64,000 nucleotides of DNA from Ichthyophis bannanicus (GCA_033557465.1 CM066031.1:1666564800-1666628799), one strand, 5' to 3'; positions 45,379-57,070 are shown, numbered from the stretch's first letter. The notes: a model not told the origin generated them from the sequence alone. A program made the numbers and translations.

Positions 45379-46185
45379 TGCAGCCCCTGGAGGTAGTATA
45401 CCTGGCAGGATGGAGTCACAAACCCTGCTCTACGCATTTTTACTGTGGGCACATGCACTCTGTCTGGTGACAAACGTGCACATGAACCCCGGAAATGACC
45501 ACGGAAAATGGGGGACAATATATCACCACGCTGGGCAAAAGTGATATTAATGGGCAACCATAGCAAACACTCCCAGGAAAGCTCCAAAAAGGACATTTGT
45601 TTTGGATGAGTCTCCGCTCCGTAGACCCTTCCAATATTCATTTCTTCTTTCTGGAGCTTTCCTGGGTGTGTTTTCTATATTTGCCCATTACTATAACTGT
45701 TCCCCAGCTGCATTACTATTTGTGATATTTTTGTTGTGGTCACTTTCTATTTTTATTTTCACTTTTGTGCTGTGCACATGTATCACACTGCTCACGTTTT
45801 GCAGGTTTCCCCGATTTTGCTGTACATTGCTGACGGAAATGGTTTCTCTTCCCTTTAAATGCCCTCTACCGCGAGTGTTTCACTCGCGCTATTTTTACAT
45901 GCAAATTCGGGCCCGATAATGTGCGGGGAGCCTCTCCCCTCCCACTCTCCACCCATTGACCCCGTCCCTCCGCCCCTCCGGAGCCTTCCTCCGCCCTCCG
46001 TTAGCCGTTCCACGCCTCTATCGGACATTTGCAGGCCCGCATTTGTACGGGGCCCGTTAGTGTGCCGCGCACCTCTGCGGGGGTGACACGCACGATTGCG
46101 GGGCATTTAAGCGCTCTTAAGTACCGCTTTTAGTGCACTATTTTGCGGCGCGCAAATTAGCGGTTTTTAGTAAACATGCCCCTTA

Positions 46186-46670
46186 GTTTTCAATTTTACA
46201 AAAATCCGCATGAGAAGTCCTAGACCCATATTGAAGCTGGTAGGGGGAGGTGCTGTGATATCGTGCTTTTAGTCAACTAAAAGAGCTTCAGGGACTAGCT
46301 TTCTCTTGATTCTGAATTAAAGAGTCACTTAGCATGATACTGCAATATAGCAGCTCATTAATTCAAGATTTTAATATTTCGCACATAGCAAACTATGCAT
46401 GAAATGTTAGTTCTTGCAAAGGAAGAGTTTTGTGATATTTCTCCCAAATGGAACCACCATATGAAAATAAGAATGCAAAATGTTGGAATGCTGATATTTG
46501 GGGAGGGGGTGGGGCCGGGGATTTGGGCATTTTTTTGCAAACTGGCCCTTTTCAAGAAAAACAAATTGCATTTTAGTAGATAGGCCTCAAAGTTAAATAT
46601 ATAAAAACACTGCAGGCACAGTTCAAATATATTATGCGGTTTCATGCCTGAACCTAATTCACCACGAACA
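46186..46670. other. No recognisable feature
   Basis: Sequence between the Harbinger-like element and the next CR1. No motif is seen. Confidence 0.55.
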
Positions 46671-46671
46671 C

Positions 46672-47603
46672 ATAGAAACATGATGGTAGAAAAAGACCAT
46701 ATGGACTTTCTAGTCTGCCCTTCCATATCAACTAGTATAGTCCCTTTTTTTCCTTTAGAGATCTTCTGTGTTTGTCACATGCTTTCTTGAATTTAGATAC
46801 TGTCCTCATCTCTATTACCTCCACTCGGAGACTGTGCCACGCATCTACCACTCTTTCTGTAAAGAAATATTTCACCTTCATCCTATGTCCCCTCGGTGCA
46901 GAGCTTTCTTTCAATTGAAAGAGGCTCTCCTTCTGTGTATTTATGCCAGAAAGGTATTTAAATGTTTCTATCTTATCTCCTTTCTCCTGCCTTTCCTCTA
47001 AAGTATACATTTTGAGATCTTTAAGTCTGTCCCTGATTGGCTTATAATAAAGACCACTGGCCATTTTGGTAGCCACCTATGCACCGACTCCATCCTGTCT
47101 ATATCCTTTTGAAGGCGTGGTCTCCAGAATTGCATACAATATTCCAAATGAAGTCTCATCAATGACTTATACAGAGGCACTATAATCTCCTTTTTCCTGC
47201 TGGCCATTCCTCTCCCTATACACCCAAGCATCCTTCTGGCTTTCACTGTTGCCTTTTCTACCCGTTTAGCCACTATAAGATCATCGGAAACAATCACGCC
47301 CGTTCTTCTTTTGTGGACAGAAGTACTTCACCCCCTATATTGTATTGCTCTCGGATTTTTGCAGCCTGAATGCATGACCCTGCATTTTTTAGCATCAAAT
47401 CTCAGCTTCCAAATTCTCGACCATTCTTCAAGCTTAGCTAGATCCCTCCTCACGTTATCTACTCCTTCCTGGGTGTCTACTCTATTGCAGGTTTTAGTAT
47501 CATCCGCAAAGACGCAAACCTTACCCGACAGCCCTTCGGCAATATCACTAGCAAAAATGTTAAAAAGAATTGGACCAAGAACAGATCCCTGCGGCACACC
47601 TAG
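46672..47603 (-). mobile_element. CR1 LINE 3' fragment
   Basis: The minus strand encodes [35 protein letters not shown] (catalytic FADD box), LRFDAKKCRVMHSG, LGCIGRGMASRKKE, LEYCMQFWRPRLQKDIDRM, YTLEERQEKGDKIETFKYLS and FFTERVVDAWHSLRVEV before the stop, then the 3' UTR. Three frames are used in order, with shifts near 47310 and 47050. 5'-truncated before the RT palm. Confidence 0.88.
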
Positions 47604-47812
47604 CGGTAGTGCAGAAGTTCAGTCCTTGAGGGCCACAAACAGGCCAGGATTTCAGGATATCTTTCATGAATATGCATGAGATAAATGCGTATATAGTGGG
47701 AGGTAGTATGTAGGCAGGATCTATCTCACGTATATTCATTAGGAATATTATGAAAATCTGGCCTGTTCATGGTTCTTAAGGGCTGAACTTGTGTACCCCT
47801 GACCTATGGTAA
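47604..47812. mobile_element. hAT-like palindromic MITE
   Basis: CAGAAGTTCAGTCCTTGAGG at the left is matched, inverted, by CTTAAGGGCTGAACTTGTG at the right. Inner blocks (GGCCAGGATTTCAGGATAT versus ATATTATGAAAATCTGGCC, and CATGAATATGCATGAG) also pair. This layout is common in vertebrate hAT-type MITEs. I did not find a convincing 8-bp duplication. Confidence 0.65.
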
Positions 47813-49138
47813 GTTGGCCAATCCAGGCTGTTGTGAATAAAGAAGGCCCCCGATCAAGCATACGGAATACAGGTCAAAGTGCGCAAGTGCTCTGAATGGC
47901 TTCGAACTAGCAATCTGCTAGGGCAGGAAGCTGCTTTCAGGTCACTGGGTGGATTTGTGAAATTTCAGATGAGCAAACTAGCATGGGCTTATTGCACACT
48001 GGAATACAATTTTTGTAGTACTCTTGTACTAGAAAGCCAAGCACATGGCTTTTCGCGATTGGCTCCAACACTGGCTTTCTGCATTGGCTCCTTTGTTCTC
48101 AGCAACTTGAAGGCTATTAAACCACATACAGGAGACCCCAGTGGGAGATTCACTAATGAATGGACAAAAATCTTGGCCCTGGACTGAAACTGCTGCAAAT
48201 ATTACAAACTGGATATATATATTGTGGCTAGGAACTGAAACCTCTTGCTATGCAAATGCCCTTGGAAGTGAAGGTATTATATTTATGTTAATACCTGCTT
48301 ATTTGTAAGTCAGAATTCTATTTTTTATTTTACTAATTTGAATAAAGTCAAACTTGAACTCTACAATCTTGTGGTTTGCAATAGCACAGGCTCAAAACCT
48401 GACAAAAGGATGTTGAGGGCAAGGAAGACTAGTTTGAACCTATATATTAAATTCATTTTACTGGACAAGATAAATCGTAGCTCAATCTTCACCAGGAATA
48501 ATAAAACAAATGTTCTCCTGTAAGATAAAACTGTCAATTGGAATCACGTTTGTTTCTACCCATTACGTATCAGCAAACCCAAAGAGCTTCCATTTACTGG
48601 GCTGGGAGAATGCGGGAGGTACACAACCATTTTCATTGCCAACTGACATCTAGGTTTTGGCAAGCTGAAAAGTGTTTGTAATGAATTCTTCCCCAAAATG
48701 TTCTCCAGGGAACGTACTACAATGAGAGGCAATGGACAAGGAAAGAATGGATGGGTTTTTTTAACAGCCTTTGACAGTTTGATTCCAGTGAAGGCACATT
48801 TGAGAAAGTACGTGGAGATCAGAATTGAGACGCTGCAGTCCCAACGTGCACAATTCCGTTGGTATTTTAGAAAAGGCGCTACTAAATGTGGAGCATCTTC
48901 TAAAATACTGAAGATGGAGGTGCGGGAGTACACAGGTATGTGCCAAGGTGTGGAACCGAAGGAACTACTTTGCCAATCCACACATGGAAAAAAGCAATGA
49001 GCGCATATGCCCAACATACATGTGTAAATACTGACACTTACACGTCTATGGCGGTCATTTTACAAATGCTGCCACTTAATACAGCTCTCTCTCTCTCTAA
49101 ATTAACTTTTGACGGGGCATTTAAGGAGGATAACCCCT
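47813..49138. other. No recognisable gene
   Basis: Open frames up to 153 codons (48556-49017, minus) lack motifs. I see no element ends except a possible inverted relation of CACATGTGTAA-type text around 49018 and 49903. Confidence 0.5.
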
Positions 49139-49750
49139 TTAGGCCCTGATTCAGTAAGACCAATAGTGGAGCTGTACATCCCGGAAGGACGTACAGCCCT
49201 GCTAGCCGTCCTGCCCGGATTCTGAATGATACTGTCCTCGCACGCACAGAGCTGCTGTGTGGGAAGAGCAGGATGGGGGTGGAGAGTGGGTGGGACTGGC
49301 ACCTGGACATACAGGGCCGATTCAAGTCACAGCGCTGTATGTCCGGGGAGCACCGGGAGGACACCCAGCTTATTCCACTTCTGAGGTGGAATAAGCATGG
49401 GGCACCCTTTTGATACAGCCAGGCAGACCCCCCAGGAGCAACAGCGCAAGGCACGGTGAATCTCTGCTGCCCGATCTGGGCCCTCGCTGCCCCCGTCAGG
49501 GGTTGGGTGGTGGGGTAGCGGGGTCGGCACTGCAGTGGGCTGGCGGTGAGGCAAGGAGGACGTCTCCAGCAGGGCTGCAGGGGAACGCTGGGCTGTCTCT
49601 GTGCCTGATCCTGCACCCGCGGGAAGATCTTGCTCCTGCAGTGCAAAATCAGGTCCTAACAGACTCGTCCTGCCCAGGGCTGTCCAGACAACCCGGACAT
49701 GTCCCTTCTGGGATCAGGCTGTTAATCCCTCCTCCAAAGGGCTGGGTGAA
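49139..49750. mobile_element. Hairpin-rich MITE family (copy 2)
   Basis: It shares with 21963-22605 a GGCCCTGATTC-like start, a GACATACAGGGCCGATTC block, the CGCTGTATGTCCGG arm and a perfect palindromic stem TTATTCCACTT...GAGGTGGAATAA at about 49370-49394. It ends in C-rich text around GGGATCAGGCTG. Non-coding; its boundaries are approximate. Confidence 0.55.
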
Positions 49751-51570
49751 CCCGGCACATTTTACAAACCTAAAAGTGCCAGGGAGCAGGTGAAAATCTC
49801 GATGTGGACAATTGCAGTCATACACGTGCATTCCTTATATGACTCACTCGGGCCGCTCCTTAACCACACCCCCTTGCAATTTCTACATCGTAAGAATAAC
49901 CACGTGTAAAATCAGCCCTTTCTAAAATCACCCTTTCCATGTGTATATGCCTGATTTGTACATATACAAACTGTGATTAAGGCTTCTATCTAACTCCCTC
50001 ACAAATATCCATTATAAAATGGCACTTTTTCCATCTGCATCTAAGGCTGTGTTAAGGCAATAATATGTGTTAGTTGGCAATAGCACTCATCATTTGCCAG
50101 TAATGTAGCTTACCGTGAGATTTCTTTTATTGAATTGCACATTAAATAAGAATGAGCTGCACTGCATGCAAATACATGCAAAGCAGCTCATTATTATGCA
50201 AAATGAATAATGCAGCTTGCATTAAACCTCACAAGCTTTGCTATTCATGGAAAGCAAACAATGCTCACTGAACACGGCTGCCTCGGAGGATCAGGATACT
50301 AAATAAGGCAGCCTAGATACTACCCCCCACTATCATTGGTAGGAATATCATGGGATCTGTCAATTTCCATGCTAGATCTAATGCTATGACCCAGAGACAA
50401 GTTTGAGTCTCAACTAAAATGTAAAATAATGAGGTACCCAAACCCCAGCAGCCAATAAAACACACATGAATCAGAAGCACCGTAAAAAGTCGTATCTTTA
50501 GTAAAAAAAAAAAAAAAGAATACGTTTGCAGCCAAAAAGGAGAATCGTGTCAACTGCCAGGGTGATATTTTGTGACTTGTGATTGCAGCAGTGTTTGAAG
50601 TGTCTGTATGTTTTCATCCAGCATTACAAGATGCTGTTGCATGGACCAAGCAGAAAGACGCTAATTAATCCCGTTGGTAAGAATTGCATGGATCTGTCAT
50701 TTTCCACGCCAGAAGCATTAGAGTAATTGAAATGGAAAACTCCTCCGATGAACCTGTCCAGGGCATTCTCAGCTGGCAGCGGGGTAATTAGTCTTTTTTC
50801 TGTGACAGCATCAGAAGAGCTCTGTAATGTAAAATATTTACTCTACAGTAAGTAGTTTATATTTTGCAGTGTAAAAAAAAAACCCTGTAATGCCAGTAAT
50901 TAGAGTCACACCTTTCCCAACAGGTCTAGTGTTTCTAATCTAGTCTAATGGTTTGCAAAAACCAGAAGGGGAGGGAATGATTGGGCAGAAGTAAAGATGG
51001 TGAAATCAAAATCAGACTCTTAAGACTTGGAACCGCTAATAAGCCAGAATTGAAAACCACGAGCCCACAGTACAGCTAAACAGTAACTTCATGGGTTAGT
51101 GACTCCCTGGAATTAGCATTTTGACCTTGAGCACTTTGGTTTACCACACATCATCAGGCAGGTTAGGTATGCTGTCATCTTAAGGCAATTATTTCCTGAG
51201 TCTCAGGGCGCTGGGTTGACACAATTAGCAGGAGCGAAAGGAAGATCAAAAGCAATAGTTCTAGCCTTCACTCTTGAGAAGCAAAGGGTGGGGAGTTTTC
51301 AACATACACGTTATACTCAAAGAGAAGCAAATGTGGGGGATGCGATAAAAAACAATATCCGGGTATAGGGCAGAATTTCATAAAGTACAAAAGGGTAGCT
51401 TTTTCCATAGTAAAAGAAGTTCAAGGGCAAATGGTCATGATGTGAAGCTGTAAGGAGGGAGACTTAGAGGAAATATGAAAAACAGCCGCACTGAGAGTGT
51501 GCTGGAAGCCTCCTACAAGCAGATTTGGAAGCAACGAAGGCATGGACAGATTTCAAGCATCGCTACTACC
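49751..51570. other. No recognisable feature
   Basis: AT-rich unassigned DNA with an A-run near 50502-50517. No coding frame, repeat terminus or RNA gene that I can support. Confidence 0.55.
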
Positions 51571-51690
51571 ATGACTACTGATCATTTGTCGAGCACTACA
51601 AGGCGTGCACAGCGCTGTACAGACACATGTAAAAGGCGGTCCCTGCTCATCAGAGCTTACAATCTAGTCAAGACAGATGATACTGAATGA
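51571..51690 (-). mobile_element. L2-group LINE tail
   Basis: The reverse complement has GATTGTAAGCTCTGATGAGC and a TACAGCGCTGTGCACGCCTT-like end. It matches the tail at 2880-3000 and abuts the next LINE. Confidence 0.75.
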
Positions 51691-52827
51691 TACTTTGCAC
51701 TTGACTGAAACTGCTCTTGTCAAAGTCTCCAGTGACTTGTTCCTGGCTAAATCTAAAGGCCTTTACTCTGTTCTTATCTTCCTTGACCCTTCTGCTGCCT
51801 TTGACACTGCTGACCATGATCTTCTCCTTGACATTTTGTCCTCGCTTAGCTTTAGGGACTCTGTTCTCTCCTGGTTCTCCTCATATCTCTCCCATCCCTC
51901 CTTTAGTGTATGTTCTAGTGGCTCCTCCTCCTCTGTTACTCTGCTCTCGGTTGATGTCCCCCAGGGTTCTGTCTTGGGTCCCCTTCTTTTATCTCTCTAT
52001 ACCCAATCCCTTGGTGCGCTTATTTCCTCTCATGGTTTTCAGTATCATCAGGGGCGGCCCAAGGGGGATGCGGGGCTATGTGCAAAGAATTGGTGCGTGG
52101 CCTCATTTGCATAAGGGGCCTAATTTGCATAAATATTTGCATAATGTTACCATACACTAACTTTTAGTAAACATGCCTCTTAATGAGTGTATGGATAAAG
52201 AAAGACTAAAAGATTTCTACATTACTATAATCCAGTGCCAACCACCAGGCACATTAGGAACTACTACAAACACTGCCCATTTAGAACCCATAGCAAACCC
52301 GCCGTAACGTAACAGCACTACCAGGACTCACAAAGCACCAGACTCTACCTATCAAAAGGCAACAGTGCAAATATTAAACCAATAAATTTCAGAGAATAAC
52401 AATACATGACCTACTGGGGAAAGAGAACAAGTGGCAATGTCAAATAGGAATTGCATAAACAGAATACCTCAGCTCAGTTACACATGCAGAACATAGACCA
52501 TCACCAAACAAGGAATCACAATTTAGAAACAGGAAGACAATAATTAAACTAGGAACCCCAAAAGCCAAACTTGGAATGTACAACACTGTAGAAATAAAAC
52601 TATAAATGAATTTCCTCTTGTACTAAACAAAGGGCAGATGTTAACGATGCACATTTCCCAGAGCTGACATATTCCAGTTAATAAATTCTAAATTAAGAGA
52701 TATTTTTCTACCTTTTGTGCATTTTTTTTTCAACTGCAATAGCTCCAGCCACTTTCTTCTGCTAACTCTCCATTGTCTGCTGTCCATTTGTCCTTTCTTC
52801 TCTTGTTTTTCCATTCTCTCTCTCTGC

Positions 52828-53050
52828 AATGCAATGTGTGCCTTTGAGTCAGTCCTGACTCCTGGTGACCCAGAAGCTCCTGGGTTTTCTTGGCAGTGTC
52901 ACCAGAAGTAGATTGCCAGGCCTTTCTTCAGAGGCAATGGAGGGTTAAGTGACTTGCCCAAGGCCAGAAGGAGTGCTAGTGGGAATTGAACCCTGGTTGC
53001 TTGGTTACCAAGCCAGTGTTCTAACCACTAGGCTACTCCTCCTCTCCTCT
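52828..53050 (-). mobile_element. tRNA-derived SINE
   Basis: On the minus strand TAGCCTAGTGGTTAGAA (A-box) and GGTTCAATTCCCAC (B-box) are followed by a body with AAGTCACTTAACCCTCCATTG. That body phrase is also in the SINE at 63403-63676, so both belong to one broad family. Confidence 0.8.
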
Positions 53051-53289
53051 ACATCTGCTTTAACATATTAATCTTTCTCCTTTTGCTCTTTCCTCATTCC
53101 TATTTCATCCACTCAAATTGTACCCCACAATCCCCACTTACTCTCCCAATATCCAGCCAATTGTAGATTTGTCTTTCCTCCCACACAAAATATTTTTGCC
53201 CTCTCCATTTCACTCTCCCAGCTCCATCCCATTCTAATCCTCCCCCAACATCAGCTCCCTTCTAGTTCCAGCCCCACCCAGCATCCACT

Positions 53290-54010
53290 CCCTTCTAGTC
53301 CCCGCATCAGCCCATTTCCAGTCCTAGCCCCCCATAAGCCCATTTCCAATCCTATCCTAGCCCCACCATCAGCCCATTTCCAGTCCTAGCTCCCCCATCC
53401 ATTTCCAGTCCTAACCGAGTCCCTCCATTAGCTCATTTCCAATCCCAGCCCCCATCAGCCCATTTCTAGTCCTTTCATAGCCCCACCATCAGCCCATGTC
53501 AAATCCTAGCTCCCCTCCACTCAGCCCATTTCCAATCCAAGCCCCCCATGAGCCTACTTCCAGTTCTAGCCCCTCCATGAGCCCATTTCAATCCAAGCCC
53601 CCACCACAGCCCATTTCCAATCTTAGCACCCCCCAACAGCCCATTTCCAGTCCTATCCTAGCCCCTCCATCAGCCCATTTCCTGTCCTAGCCCCTCCATC
53701 AGCCCATTTCCTGTCCTAGCCCCCCCCCCCACTCAGCCCATTTCCAGTCCTAGCTCCCTCCCTTCACAGCCCATTTCCATTCCAAGCCCCTCCCCATCAG
53801 CTATTTGCAGTTCAAGTCCCCCTTCCACTCAGCCCATTTCCATTCCAAGCCCCCATCCCCATCAGCTATTTGCAGTTCAAGTCCCCCTTCCACTCAGCCC
53901 ATTTCCATTCCAAGCCCCCATCCCCATCAGCTATTTGCAGTTCAAGCCCTCCTTCTGCTCAGCCCATTTCCAGTCCTAGCAACCCCCCCAGACCATTACC
54001 AGTCCTAGAC
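53290..54010. repeat. Minisatellite, unit about 30 bp (AGCCCATTTCCAGTCCTAGC)
   Basis: The unit core AGCCCATTTCCAGTCC is repeated about 20 times with variable C-rich spacers. Near 53790-53960 a longer 65-bp higher-order unit (with CATCAGCTATTTGCAGTTCA) occurs about three times. The long open frames here arise from the repeat and are not genes. Confidence 0.92.
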
Positions 54011-55345
54011 CCCCATAGGGAAACTCTCACGGCTCTGAAAGCTTGCACTTTGGGACTCATGAGCTGATGCAGGGAGGCTCTGCCGGGCAGGGGGTCCCCG
54101 CGGGAGGCTTGATTCGGCCGCTGCCATGGCAGCAGCGGAAGCAGCAGCCGTTTTTTTTTTAATCTACTTGGGCTGATGCAGAATGTTTTTTGCGTGGGGC
54201 CCCCTGAAACGTGGGGCCCTGTGCAAAAAACATTCTTGCTCAATGGACGGGCCGGCCCTGAGTACCATCTCTATGCTGATGACTCCCAAATCTATCTCTC
54301 TACTCTTGATCTTTCTTCTGCTTTCCAGTCCCGGATCTCCTGCTGTCTCTCTGCCATTGCTGCCTGGATGTTCCATCGTCGCCTGAAATTGAACATGGCC
54401 AAGACTGAACTTCTCATTTTTTCTCCTAAAATTTCCCTTTCTCCTTCTTCTTTTTCAGTCTCTGTTGATGGCTCTGTTCTCCAACCTGTTTCATCTGCTC
54501 ACAATTTGGGTGTTATTTTTGATTCTTCGCTCTCTTTCTCCTCTCATATCCAACTCATCGCTAAGACCTGTTGCTTCTTTCTCTTCAACATTGGCAAAAT
54601 CCTCCCCTTTCTCTCTGAGCTCACTACTAAAACCCTCATCCATTCCCTAATCACCTCCCGCCTTGATTATTTTAACCTCCTTCTTGCTGGTCTCCCTCAG
54701 TCTCATCTCTTCCCTCTTCAGTCTATTCAGCACTCCGCTGCCTGTTTGATTTTCCATCAGCCTCGTTTTGCCCACATCACTCCTCTCCTCAGATCTCTTC
54801 ACTGGCTCCCTATCTGTTTCCGTATTCACTTTAAGCTTCTCCTTCTGACCTATAAGTGCATTCACTCTGTGGCTCCTCGGTACTTTTCTTCTCTCATTTC
54901 TCCCTATTTCCCCCCTCGTGTACTCTGTTCTTCTTCCCAGTTGCTTCTTGCTATGCCCTTCTCCTCTATTGCCAACTCCAGATTCCGCTCTTTTCACCTT
55001 GCTGCTCCTTACGCTTGGAATAAACTTCCTTTGTCTATACGTCAGGCATCTTCTTTGCCCCTCTTCAAACTCAAGTTAAAAGCTCATCTTTTCGCCTCTG
55101 CCTTTGGCTCTTGATTTTGCTGTTCTCCTTCCTTCCCCTCTTTTATTTCACCTCTCTTTCTTCCTCTTACACTTGTTCTTACCTCTTTCCTTTGTCCTGT
55201 CTCTCCTGCTCTTGTCTCTTTGCCCTTGTTCTTATCTTTTTTCTACTCCGTTTCTTGCTTTGTCTTTTTAGATTGTAAGCTCTTTTGAGCAGGGACTGTC
55301 TTTTTGTGTTTTCATTGTACAGCACTGCATGCGCCTGGTAACGCT

Positions 55346-56307
55346 TGTCATGAAGAAGTCCCTTCTGAGCCTATAAAGATAGGGCAAGATGAGGATTTGC
55401 TTTCAGAAACTGACAGGCAGTCTGAGCACATGGCTCAGTGTTTGCAAAGAAGAAGTAAACAAAGAGAGTCATGAGCTGAGAGACACGCCCCTGCAGTGAC
55501 TTATTCCCTAGCTCAGGAGGTAATGAGCTTCACCTGTTTCAGGGCAGGGCACAGCTAAGCCCTGAGAGTTACAATGATAAAAAGTGGTCATTAGCTTGGA
55601 CCAGCCAGAGGGAGAACGAGAGGGAGAGCCAGAGGGGGAACTGGAAGCAGATGCAGAACCGAAGGGAGGACGAAAAAGGAAGCCAGCAAAGGAGCACGCT
55701 GACTAGAAGGAGTCAAGGAGGAGTGAAAACCAAGGGAGCCATATTCCTGAAGTCAGAAGGAAGCAACCCAGGACAGGGGTTGTCTGGCAAAGGCAGGAGA
55801 GAGAAGAATCTTCCTGAGAGGCAGGCTTGGCAAAGCTCACACGCTCCGAGGAGAGAGACAGGCTGGCTGGAGAATACCGGTACGTCTGAGGGGAAGGTTA
55901 ATAGGCTGAGAGGCAAGCAAACACCAGCTGTGTTTGAGAACCAGTCTAACCCTGCATAATGGAGAGTTCCTTCCCTTTCAAAGCCAAAAGGTAGGCTTAA
56001 TAATTCATATAAGTTTGAACCTAGCTATAAAGCAGTTCCCTATAGTTACCAGAAAGTAGCAAACTCCCTGGACAAAAACTACAGCATATATGGTAGTTTA
56101 CAACCCTGCTCAGGAGAGTGTTACAGAGGGAAACCACGTGAGGTCAGAGAAACCGTTTGTTTCAAAGATCAGGATAGCAACTTACTGCCACACCCTGCTA
56201 TTCCTGATGCCGAGGAAATGCAGATAGACTCTGACCATAATAAAATAGTGGATGATCGGATGAACTGTACATTATCTTTGGCTGACCATGTGAATTCCCT
56301 ATGCTGA
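55346..56307 (+). pseudogene. LTR-encoded protein of unknown function, family B, 5' LTR copy (broken)
   Basis: This is the same frame as in the 3' LTR, but with a 1-base deletion near 55473 (CTGAGAG versus CTGGAGAG), a 12-base in-frame deletion near 55630 and a stop codon (TAA) at about 55957-55959. The length, 962 bases, equals the 975 of the 3' copy minus 13. The C-terminus (CTLSLADHVNSLC) and stop TGA at 56305-56307 are preserved. Confidence 0.7.
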
Positions 56308-56716
56308 ACAGTGTCTGAGAGAGATGGTAAAAGCAGCAGAAGAAAAGGGAACATTTTCTTTGCTAATTGAAGCTGTTGTGGTTTTGTTTTGTATCAAGCA
56401 CTGCACGTTTAAAGCCTGAAGCGGACAAGGCTAACTTACCTGAGTTCATGTATAATTTCCTCAAGCCAATTGTATGGCAATGTTTTGTCCTGAGTTATTC
56501 ACTTGCATTTAATCCGCCGGGAAGGGGAAAATAAATTATTGTCATTGCCTGAAACCACTCGACTGCAACTCATCTGTGCTCAAAGGGTAAAGGGACTTAC
56601 ATTCCCAGAAGGCCTTGCAGAGTTAAAAGCAAGCCCACACTCTCTGAGGCAGGAACACCACAGGCAGACCAAGTCTCAGCGCCCTAGGCGTTGGGCTGGC
56701 CACCGTGAGGGTGACA
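55346..56716 (+). repeat. 5' LTR, 1371 bp
   Basis: It starts TGTCATGAAG and ends GGGTGACA, giving 5-bp inverted ends TGTCA/TGACA. The start is set by identity with the 3' LTR. The end is set two bases before the primer site. A CCTATAAAG TATA-like box lies 25 bases from the start, and AATAAATT near 56531 could be the polyadenylation signal. Confidence 0.85.
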
Positions 56717-56718
56717 AG

Positions 56719-56730
56719 TGGCGTAGTCTG
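56719..56730 (+). promoter_or_regulatory. Primer-binding site, serine tRNA type
   Basis: TGGCGTAGTC is complementary to the 3' end of vertebrate tRNA-Ser (…GACTACG plus CCA) over ten bases, starting two bases after the LTR end. The next bases diverge. Confidence 0.7.
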
Positions 56731-57070
56731 TTTGGATTTTTTCGCTTGGAATACAAAAAGGACATCCCGACTGAGGGAAAGAACAGAAAAAGAACTTCAG
56801 AATACAACAGAAAGTTTTTCCATAGCTGAAAAATACAAGGGGAACAAGGAAATCTGCTAAGCTGCTGGTGAGGAGCGGTGGAGATTTCGCTGGCAAATGG
56901 TGCCAGGAAGATAGACTCCTTTCTCAAAGTCTGAGTCTACACCATGCGAAGGTAACGGGTAACTGGGCACGGGTGTAGAAGGATTCCAGTGAGAAAGGGA
57001 GTTTGTTCTGCAGAAAGCTAGTGAGGTTTTAAAAAGAAAATTTGGTACCGCACTTGGTGGGCGTTTCTTT
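56731..57070 (+). other. 5' leader of the LTR element
   Basis: Purine-rich untranslated leader between the primer site and the LINE insertion. It continues as 59761-59781 before the gag ATG. No packaging structure can be defined by eye. Confidence 0.6.

Larger units (their letters stand above)
41879..46182. mobile_element. Harbinger-like DNA transposon, 4304 bp, non-autonomous
   Basis: Terminal inverted repeats GGGGCATGTTTACTAAA are identical over 17 bp and similar for about 15 more. Both flanks are TTA (41876-41878 and 46183-46185), matching the 3-bp TWA duplication of PIF/Harbinger elements. The ends are GC-rich with CpG-containing blocks, unlike the flanking DNA. No transposase or Myb-like frame is recognisable; open frames reach at most 161 codons and lack motifs. 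The interior holds a 30-bp minisatellite, tRNA-like modules and a hAT-like insertion. A fragment of the same right terminus lies at 52148-52170. Confidence 0.75.
52049..54260. mobile_element. hAT element, 2212 bp, non-autonomous, carrying a minisatellite
   Basis: It is flanked by AGTATCAT (52041-52048) and AGTACCAT (54261-54268). Copy A of the host LINE has a single AGTACCAT at this place, which is a direct empty-site control. The termini are CAGGGGCGGCCC and, inverted, CAGGGCCGGCCC. The interior has a Harbinger end fragment (52148-52170), an antisense SINE, and a 700-bp tandem array. No transposase is seen. Confidence 0.92.
51692..55345 (+). mobile_element. L2-group LINE, copy B, split by a hAT element and cut by the Gypsy LTR
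   Basis: It is 5'-truncated inside the RT (text equivalent to position 6549 of copy A), continues to 52048, resumes at 54261 and ends abruptly at 55345 in GCGCCTGGTAACGCT, where copy A continues TTATAAATG. Coding text is very close to copy A ([11 protein letters not shown], then [36 protein letters not shown]). The C-terminal frame 54258-55114 is open for more than 280 codons. The missing tail should lie beyond the 3' LTR, outside the window. Confidence 0.92.

Noticed and set aside
45855..46106. CpG-rich segment at the right end of the Harbinger-like element as a promoter CpG island
   Set aside because: It lies within the transposon terminus and mirrors GC-rich text at the left end; no gene follows.
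49410..49793. 127-codon frame at 49.4 kb
   Set aside because: It overlaps the hairpin-rich MITE and other-strand frames of similar length; GC-rich shadow.
53290..54010. Regularly spaced repeats as a CRISPR array
   Set aside because: Units are degenerate and variable in length, with no unique spacers and no cas genes; the genome is eukaryotic. It is a minisatellite.
57055..57070. Alternative primer-binding site (TGGTGGGCGTTTC) and a longer 5' LTR ending at 57052
   Set aside because: TGGCGTAGTC at 56719 matches a known tRNA-Ser end and sits two bases after TGACA, which mirrors the TGTCA start; the alternative has neither.
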